18,041 bases of DNA from JBDSGC01 sp046594105 (lineage in GTDB: Bacteria > Acidobacteriota > Thermoanaerobaculia > Gp7-AA8). Made by a program: the position numbers and the translations under genes. Within the stretch, counting starts at the first letter, position 1; every line of letters starts with the position of its first letter. Below are positions 13,037 through 18,041 of the stretch, piece after piece. The notes beneath the pieces were generated by a model that was given only the letters and a program-made list of their open reading frames with translations, was not told the origin of the DNA and did not search any database. The stretch spans positions 1 to 18,041 of the forward strand of contig JBKJQB010000004.1 of assembly GCA_046594105.1 (NCBI GenBank), read 5' to 3'.

Positions 13037-13417
13037 CTACCCGTCCTTCGACAGCTCCGCTTCCAGATCCGTGCGCAGCACATCCAGCGAGACCACCGCG
13101 CCCGCATCTCCCTCGATGGGAAAGATGGCTACACCACTCCGGTCGCGCTCCAGACCGGGAAGCCAGCGGGTCATCCAGGCATCCAGCGGAATGGCCTCGG
13201 CCTTCTCGCCCGCACCGCCATAGGCGTCGGCGTAACGATCGTCAGGCCACACGGGCAGGTACTCCAGCCCTTCGTCATCTCCCATGATCACGAAGCCGTC
13301 CGTCGCTTTGAGGGCCCATACCGTCCCCGCTTCGCAGACCTTCTTCACGAAGTGTGCGTAGCGCTCCTCCGTGTCCAGGCCGCAGACCGCTTCGAACTCC
13401 TGATCGGAAACGGTCAT
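13037..13417 (-). CDS. DUF2750 domain protein
   Basis: A 126-residue protein of the DUF2750 family, function unknown. Recognisable parts are RYAHFVKKVCEAGTVWALKATDGFVIMGDDEGLEYLPVWPDDRYAD (residues about 19-64) and the C-terminal DAWMTRWLPGLERDRSGVAIFP. The fold looks small, soluble and acidic, with no signal peptide or membrane segment. ATG 13417 has GGAG with 7 nt spacing upstream. It lies 52 nt downstream of the peptidase gene on the same strand and could be co-transcribed; no functional link is evident. Confidence 0.72.
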   Translation of the reverse strand: MTVSDQEFEAVCGLDTEERYAHFVKKVCEAGTVWALKATDGFVIMGDDEGLEYLPVWPDDRYADAYGGAGEKAEAIPLDAWMTRWLPGLERDRSGVAIFPIEGDAGAVVSLDVLRTDLEAELSKDG

Positions 13418-13469
13418 GACCGCTCTCCGCTAACGGCGATCAGCGAGAAGTGCGCGGCGCCGGCCGTCA

Positions 13470-15185
13470 TCAGCGAACCCCTTCCGCGAACGGAACCAGC
13501 GGGTCGATGTCCACCGGAATGTCCGCCACGCCCTCCAGGGCTTTCCGCAGTTGCGCCGGCATGGCGTCGTACTTCTTGAACCATGCTTCCGCGCGAGCAC
13601 GATCGCCGGTGGCCTCGATGGTCAGCAACTCCCTGGTCAGCGACGCCAGAGCAACCGGCATCTTCGCGTAGTCGATGGCGTAGCGGCCGTCCCCGTCCCG
13701 GGTGATGGCACCCTGCTCCGTCAGATAGTTGAACTCCATCATCTCTGCGCGGCCATGAGCCTCGCCGGTACCGAAGCGGACCGTCCGGAAGATGCCGGCA
13801 ACATACGACGCGTAGTACTCCTCCAGCCGTTCCTTCGGAAGGGCACCGTGATCGACCAGCCACTTCAGGCCGAACATGCCGGTGACATCCGCTTTTGCTT
13901 CTTCCAGCCCGGAATAGATCGGGCCCACCGCCTGGCGAATGTCAACCTGTTGACCATCACGGCGGGCGAACGAGGGCCCGATGCCGTGGGAGATCTCATG
14001 CATCATCACCATGGTCAGATAGCCTTCCGCGGAAACCCGAGGAGCCTGATCGGCGCGCATCATCCGGCGGGCCACCGGAAGGATCACGTAGTCGACGCGG
14101 GCGTCCATGAAGTTCTTGAAGAAGATCTTCTTGCTGCCCACCTTTTCGTGAATCCTCGGATCGTTCGGAAGGTTGTCCGCCACTGCCTGATACCCGTGGC
14201 GGAGATCCCCAGCCCGGAACGGAGCGTCCATCACTTCCATCGGCGTGGCATGCCCGCGCTTGGATGGCCGGTCCGCCGCCTCCAGGGGAAGGGCATCCTG
14301 GATGTCGGGCACGTACTGCTGGAACGTTGCTAGCTTGCGGCTCTCCGATTCGTTGCGCACCAGCACCGCGGCGCCGTAGGAAGTCTTCACGCCCAGCACG
14401 TTGTCGAGGTAGGTCTCATACGGCGCGAAGATCAGATCGAACTTCGGGTTCTGCAGCTTCACCCAGGCCAGGTCGCTGGCGTAGTAGTCGTCGGTGAGCA
14501 GTGCGGAGGCCCGGAGGCGAAGGTAGTTCGCGAAGGCTTTGTCGTCGCTGCTGGCCGCAGCGTTGCGCAGGTGCGCAGCGGCCGAAGTCAGGAACGAGCG
14601 GTACTTCACGTGATACGGAACCGCCCGCAGCTTCAGGGGATTGGAAGACACCCGCTCGATGATGGTGTGCTCGTCGTAAAGCGCCTTCTTTTCCGATGGG
14701 TGCTGCTCTGCGTACGCTTCGATTTCGGCTCGAGTGAGACCCGACGGAAAGATGGCCCGGCCGGGCGGCATCGGATCACTCCCGATGAACGGCCGGTTTT
14801 CGTCCACCAGATCCCAGCGCCCCCCGTTGATCCAGATCAGTCTGGCCACGTCGCGCTCGCGCGCATCGGCACTCCGTCGCAGGGAGTTCCACAGGGCGAT
14901 GTCCTGGGGAGCGCTCTGTCGCCAGTAGATGTTCTCGAGGTCGCGACAGGCGGCGATCATCTCGGTGATCAGCGTCTTCTGGCGACGGGAGAGAGCTTCC
15001 ATGCTGAAGGGCATCTCCACGCGTTTCCACCGAGCCAGCCGTTCCGCGAGGTCGGGAGCCACGTCGCTCATGGCCAGAGCTCTGGATCCGGCGGAGGCTT
15101 TTGCCTGCCACTGAGCGGACAGCGAGGTGGTCAGAAGGAGAAGCGTTGCAGCGACAGCAAGAACGAAGGCGGTGGCCTTTTTCAT
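13470..15185 (-). CDS. Exported DPP III-like (M49) zinc peptidase
   Basis: A 571-residue protein with an N-terminal signal peptide (MKKATAFVLAVAATLLLLTTSLSAQ). The zinc site is HEISH (396-400) plus EEAKAD (428-433), the pair that marks M49 dipeptidyl peptidase III. Classical DPP III has a six-residue HExxGH; the five-residue HExxH found here resembles the shorter bacterial forms, of which Caldithrix abyssi DPP III is the described example. The length also fits that group. The enzyme should remove dipeptides from peptide N termini, here outside the cytoplasm. ATG 15185 begins the signal peptide and lies 7 nt after TAGAAT (leaderless). It diverges from the Ser/Thr kinase and precedes the DUF2750 gene. 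Confidence 0.85.
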   Translation of the reverse strand: MKKATAFVLAVAATLLLLTTSLSAQWQAKASAGSRALAMSDVAPDLAERLARWKRVEMPFSMEALSRRQKTLITEMIAACRDLENIYWRQSAPQDIALWNSLRRSADARERDVARLIWINGGRWDLVDENRPFIGSDPMPPGRAIFPSGLTRAEIEAYAEQHPSEKKALYDEHTIIERVSSNPLKLRAVPYHVKYRSFLTSAAAHLRNAAASSDDKAFANYLRLRASALLTDDYYASDLAWVKLQNPKFDLIFAPYETYLDNVLGVKTSYGAAVLVRNESESRKLATFQQYVPDIQDALPLEAADRPSKRGHATPMEVMDAPFRAGDLRHGYQAVADNLPNDPRIHEKVGSKKIFFKNFMDARVDYVILPVARRMMRADQAPRVSAEGYLTMVMMHEISHGIGPSFARRDGQQVDIRQAVGPIYSGLEEAKADVTGMFGLKWLVDHGALPKERLEEYYASYVAGIFRTVRFGTGEAHGRAEMMEFNYLTEQGAITRDGDGRYAIDYAKMPVALASLTRELLTIEATGDRARAEAWFKKYDAMPAQLRKALEGVADIPVDIDPLVPFAEGVR

Positions 15186-15192
15186 GGGGCGG

Positions 15193-15198
15193 ATTCTA
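15193..15198 (-). promoter_or_regulatory. -10 box (TAGAAT) for leaderless peptidase gene
   Basis: TAGAAT on the minus strand ends 7 nt before ATG 15185, so transcription would begin at or one base before the ATG. The preceding dinucleotide is GC, as before the boxes of prs and of the glutaredoxin fusion. No strong -35 (CGAACA at 18 nt is the best). Confidence 0.55.
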
Positions 15199-15353
15199 GC
15201 CCGGATGATCGCGGAGTGTTCGGCGAACGTCAGGCTTCAGACGGCCCTTCCGCAGGGCGCCCTTGCACAGAGACGAATGACCGAGGTGCCGCTGTCGTAG
15301 TCGTCCCCATGTTCCGCTGCCGCCCGATCATTGAACTCGTGTTGAATCTCAGA

Positions 15354-15376
15354 CTGGCCCATGCGAATCGGGCCAG
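15354..15376. promoter_or_regulatory. Inverted repeat upstream of the kinase promoter (possible operator)
   Basis: CTGGCCC and GGGCCAG form a perfect 7-bp inverted repeat with a 9-bp centre, which puts the half-site centres 16 bp apart. It ends 4 bp before the TATAAT of the Ser/Thr kinase gene and covers its -35 region. A regulator bound here would be placed to replace or block the missing -35 contact. Confidence 0.4.
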
Positions 15377-15380
15377 CTTG

Positions 15381-15386
15381 TATAAT
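15381..15386 (+). promoter_or_regulatory. -10 box (TATAAT) for near-leaderless kinase gene
   Basis: A perfect TATAAT ends 10 nt before GTG 15397, giving a predicted leader of about 4 nt. No SD sequence and no -35 match at 16-18 nt. Confidence 0.6.
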
Positions 15387-15396
15387 CAGAACGCTC

Positions 15397-18024
15397 GTGA
15401 CAATCAGCGCAGGAACGCGGCTCGGCCCGTACGAGATCGTCGCGTCCATCGGTGCCGGCGGGATGGGCGAGGTTTATAAAGCCCGCGACACGCGCCTCGA
15501 TCGAAGCGTGGCGGTCAAGATCCTCCCTGCCGATTTCGCCGATAATTTGCAACTGAAGCTCCGCTTTGAACGGGAAGCGAAAACGATTTCGCAGCTCTCT
15601 CATCCGAACATCTGCGCTCTGTACGACGTGGGCGAGAACTACCTGGTCATGGAGTTGCTCGAGGGGGAGTCCCTCGCGGACCGCATCGCACGCGGTCCGC
15701 TGTCACTCACCGATGTCCTTCGATACGGCGCTCAGGTCGCGGAAGCGTTAGGGCAGGCGCATCGCGCCGGCATCGTGCATCGCGACCTCAAACCCGGCAA
15801 CGTGATGATCACGAAGTCGGGCGCGAAGCTGCTGGACTTCGGGCTGGCAAAGTCGGGAGCGCAGGTGATCGATATCGACGGCCGCACCCAGCAGAAGTCG
15901 CTCACCACCGAAGGCACGATCCTCGGCACGTTCCAGTACATGGCGCCCGAGCAACTGGAGGCGCTGGAAGCGGACGCCCGCACGGACATCTTCGCTCTGG
16001 GCGCGTTGCTCTACGAGATGGCCACCGGCCGCCGCGCGTTCGAAGGGAAGACGAAAACGAGCCTGATCGCCGCGATCGTCAGCGGCGAGCCGAGACCGAT
16101 CGGCGCCATCCAGCCGCTGACACCAGCCTCGTTTGAACACATCGTGAAGCAGTGCCTGAGGAAGGATCCCGACGAGCGGTGGCAGAACGCTAGTGACGTC
16201 GCGCTGGAGTTGCGCGGGATTGTGGACGGACCGGAAGCGACGGCCGGGCGGCCGAAGGGCTATGGGCGTCTGGCGTGGTCGTTGGCGGCCCTGTTTCTTT
16301 TGTTGTTTTTGTTGTCCGCCATCGCCGGCTTCCTGCTTCTGAGAAAGCCCGCGCCGCGCATGGTCAACCTCTCGATTGAGCAACCGGAGGAGGTGACCTT
16401 CGCATTCGACGGCGGCGCCGCCGTGCTCTCGCCGGACGGATCGATGATCGTATTTCCGGCCGCGCCTGCCGGAGGTGTACCGCTGTTGTGGTTGAGACCT
16501 CTTGACGGCGCAGTGGCGCGCCCGCTGAAAGCAACGGAGAGCGCCTCATTTCCCTTCTGGTCGCCGGACTCGAGATCGATCGCGTTTTTCGCAGAGGGGA
16601 AGTTGAAGCGGATCGACATCGCCTCAGGTGCTCCGGAGACCCTCGCCGAAGCGACGAACGGCCGCGGCGGCGCGTGGAGCACCGACAACACGATCCTCTT
16701 TACGCCCTCGGTTGACGAGGGCATCTTCCGGGTCGCTGCCACCGGCGGAGCGGTGCGACCGGTCACTCAGTTGAATGTCAGTCGAGGCGACACCTCCCAT
16801 CGCTTCACCACCTTCCTACCCGACGGTCATCATTTTCTCGCGTTCGTGCAGGGTGCAGCCGAGGGAGGCAACATTCTTCTCGGGTCAACCGAATCGAAGG
16901 AGACCAGACTTTTGATGACGGCGGACGGCGGTGTGGTGTTCACACCGCCGAATCTCGTTCTCAGCGTTCGCGATCGCGTTCTTCGCGCGCAAAAGATCAA
17001 CTTGAAAACGTTTGTTCTGGAAGGGGAGGCGGTGGCGATCGCCGAGGGAGTGCAGGTCAGTACAAACATCAACTTCGCGAACGTATCCGCATCGGCGAAC
17101 GGGATCCTGTCATTCGCCACTGGCGGCTCGGCGACGCTGACGACGCTGACGTTCTATGACGACAATGGCAAGGAAGTCGGAACGGTCGGCCCGCCGAGCG
17201 ACCAACTCGACCCTCGGATCGCGCCGGACGGCCATGCCGTTCTCGTCTCGCTGAATGCATCGACGGGGACCAACGACATCTGGGCGTACGACTTACGGCG
17301 CAATGTTCCGAGCCGCCTCACGTTTTCGCCGGCCAACGAATTCGCGCCCGTCTGGTCGCCCGACAGCAAGTCCTTCGTCTACAGCTCGTTTGACCACCGC
17401 CCGGGCGATCTCTTCATCAAACGCGTCGAAGCCAGCGGAGAAGGCGAGCTGCTCTACGCCGACAAACGCCGGAAGGTCGCATCCGACTGGACCCGGGACG
17501 GAAAGCACATCATCTACCAGGCGCTCACCGCCGGAACGGCGTGGGACATCGAGGCGTATTCGATCGCCGACCATAGGGTGATCCCGCTCGTGAAGAGCGC
17601 CGCTGTCGAGATGCTCGGTCACGTCTCGCCAGACGGAAAGTGGCTCGCCTACGTCTCTCTCGAGGGCTACCGGAGTGAGGTGTATGTGCAGAGGTTTCCG
17701 CCGACGGGCGAACGGTGGCAGGTATCGGGAGGGGGAGGAACGATGCCGCAATGGAGCGGCGACGGGCGGCAGTTGTTCTACTTGACGACCGACAAAAGGC
17801 TCATGACTGCTACCGTGCATGGGGATGGTGATCGGTTCGTCGCCGATGCTCCTCGCGCGCTGTTTGCCACAAGGATCAGGGCTATCTCGGGGGTCACCCG
17901 CAGCCAGTACGACGTCGCGCGCGACGGGCGTTTTCTGATCAACGTGACCACGGCCGACGCTCGTAGGCAGCCGGGCATCACGGTCATTCAGAACTGGACC
18001 GCAAAGCTGAGGCCTCGGCCATAG
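15397..18024 (+). CDS. Membrane Ser/Thr protein kinase with C-terminal WD40/TolB-like propeller
   Basis: An 875-residue transmembrane kinase. The kinase domain (about 12-272) has the Gly loop GAGGMGEVYKA (19-29), ATP Lys41 in VAVKIL, HRDLKPGN (129-135, catalytic Asp130), DFG (147-149) and APE (183-185). One transmembrane helix follows at about 293-315 (SLAALFLLLFLLSAIAGFLLL). The remaining about 550 residues should lie outside the membrane and hold repeated WD40/TolB-like blades, for example LSPDGSMIVFPA, FWSPDSRSIAFFA, VWSPDSKSFVYSS and VSPDGKWLAYVS. This design is common in Acidobacteriota and probably senses something through the propeller. GTG 15397 gives the family-typical start (M)TISAGTRLGPYEI just after a TATAAT box; ATG 15361 would place that box inside the gene. 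The substrate is unknown. Confidence 0.93.
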   Translation: MTISAGTRLGPYEIVASIGAGGMGEVYKARDTRLDRSVAVKILPADFADNLQLKLRFEREAKTISQLSHPNICALYDVGENYLVMELLEGESLADRIARGPLSLTDVLRYGAQVAEALGQAHRAGIVHRDLKPGNVMITKSGAKLLDFGLAKSGAQVIDIDGRTQQKSLTTEGTILGTFQYMAPEQLEALEADARTDIFALGALLYEMATGRRAFEGKTKTSLIAAIVSGEPRPIGAIQPLTPASFEHIVKQCLRKDPDERWQNASDVALELRGIVDGPEATAGRPKGYGRLAWSLAALFLLLFLLSAIAGFLLLRKPAPRMVNLSIEQPEEVTFAFDGGAAVLSPDGSMIVFPAAPAGGVPLLWLRPLDGAVARPLKATESASFPFWSPDSRSIAFFAEGKLKRIDIASGAPETLAEATNGRGGAWSTDNTILFTPSVDEGIFRVAATGGAVRPVTQLNVSRGDTSHRFTTFLPDGHHFLAFVQGAAEGGNILLGSTESKETRLLMTADGGVVFTPPNLVLSVRDRVLRAQKINLKTFVLEGEAVAIAEGVQVSTNINFANVSASANGILSFATGGSATLTTLTFYDDNGKEVGTVGPPSDQLDPRIAPDGHAVLVSLNASTGTNDIWAYDLRRNVPSRLTFSPANEFAPVWSPDSKSFVYSSFDHRPGDLFIKRVEASGEGELLYADKRRKVASDWTRDGKHIIYQALTAGTAWDIEAYSIADHRVIPLVKSAAVEMLGHVSPDGKWLAYVSLEGYRSEVYVQRFPPTGERWQVSGGGGTMPQWSGDGRQLFYLTTDKRLMTATVHGDGDRFVADAPRALFATRIRAISGVTRSQYDVARDGRFLINVTTADARRQPGITVIQNWTAKLRPRP

Positions 18025-18041
18025 GCCGGGTTCGGACGGAT

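Noticed and set aside
12890..13579. A 229-codon plus-strand frame over the gap and DUF2750 gene
   Set aside because: Antisense to DUF2750 and to the end of the peptidase; no protein-like motifs.

Overview
The window is GC-rich bacterial chromosome, densely coded on both strands, with no mobile element, rRNA, tRNA or CRISPR array that I could see. The best guess for the host is an Acidobacteriota-like organism. The basis is a Ser/Thr kinase fused to a C-terminal WD40/TolB-like propeller with the opening GTRLGPYEI, a DPP III-like peptidase with a five-residue zinc motif, and the overall style of the genes. This is an inference, not a marker-based assignment.

Layout. Positions 1-3502 (plus strand except one gene) hold the 3' end of an error-prone DNA polymerase (dnaE2), an AI-2E-family membrane protein, a minus-strand glutaredoxin-like/pterin dehydratase fusion, an SDR oxidoreductase and a single-domain response regulator. 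Positions 3494-8367 (minus strand) form a tight six-gene operon for a lasso-type RiPP, in the order nucleotidyltransferase, B2 leader peptidase, asparagine-synthetase-like cyclase, precursor peptide, HPr-kinase-like kinase, PqqD-like B1 (RRE). Four of the junctions are either 1-4 nt start/stop overlaps or short gaps, and there is no transporter. A small one-helix membrane protein diverges from it at 8446.

Positions 8666-9833 (minus) hold a two-gene redox unit: an AhpD-like (CMD family) protein followed by a TlpA-like thioredoxin lipoprotein. The AhpD-like gene is interrupted by a single in-frame TGA exactly where the second cysteine of the CxxC motif should be, and a perfect GC hairpin follows at the bacterial SECIS distance. 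I read it as a selenoprotein (Cys-x-x-Sec). Positions 9958-11689 hold prs and rplY (minus), ending in a strong hairpin terminator. Positions 11835-18024 hold a methyltransferase (plus), a DPP III-like zinc peptidase with a DUF2750 gene behind it (minus), and the membrane Ser/Thr kinase (plus).

Two themes stand out beyond the ordinary genes. First, the RiPP operon pairs a precursor having a perfect lasso leader motif with a kinase and a nucleotidyltransferase. Its predicted core is QSGFNRNKDGGNNAQGNRT, which has an unusual Gln at position 1, Asp at 9, no bulky plug residue and a C-terminal Thr that could be the phosphate acceptor. Second, at least seven transcription units have a TAnnnT box only 6-13 nt before the start codon and no Shine-Dalgarno sequence, as expected for leaderless mRNAs. 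Genes inside operons and the selenoprotein gene use Shine-Dalgarno sites or start/stop overlaps instead. One 16-bp divergent spacer (2191-2206) carries two face-to-face -10 boxes that overlap each other.
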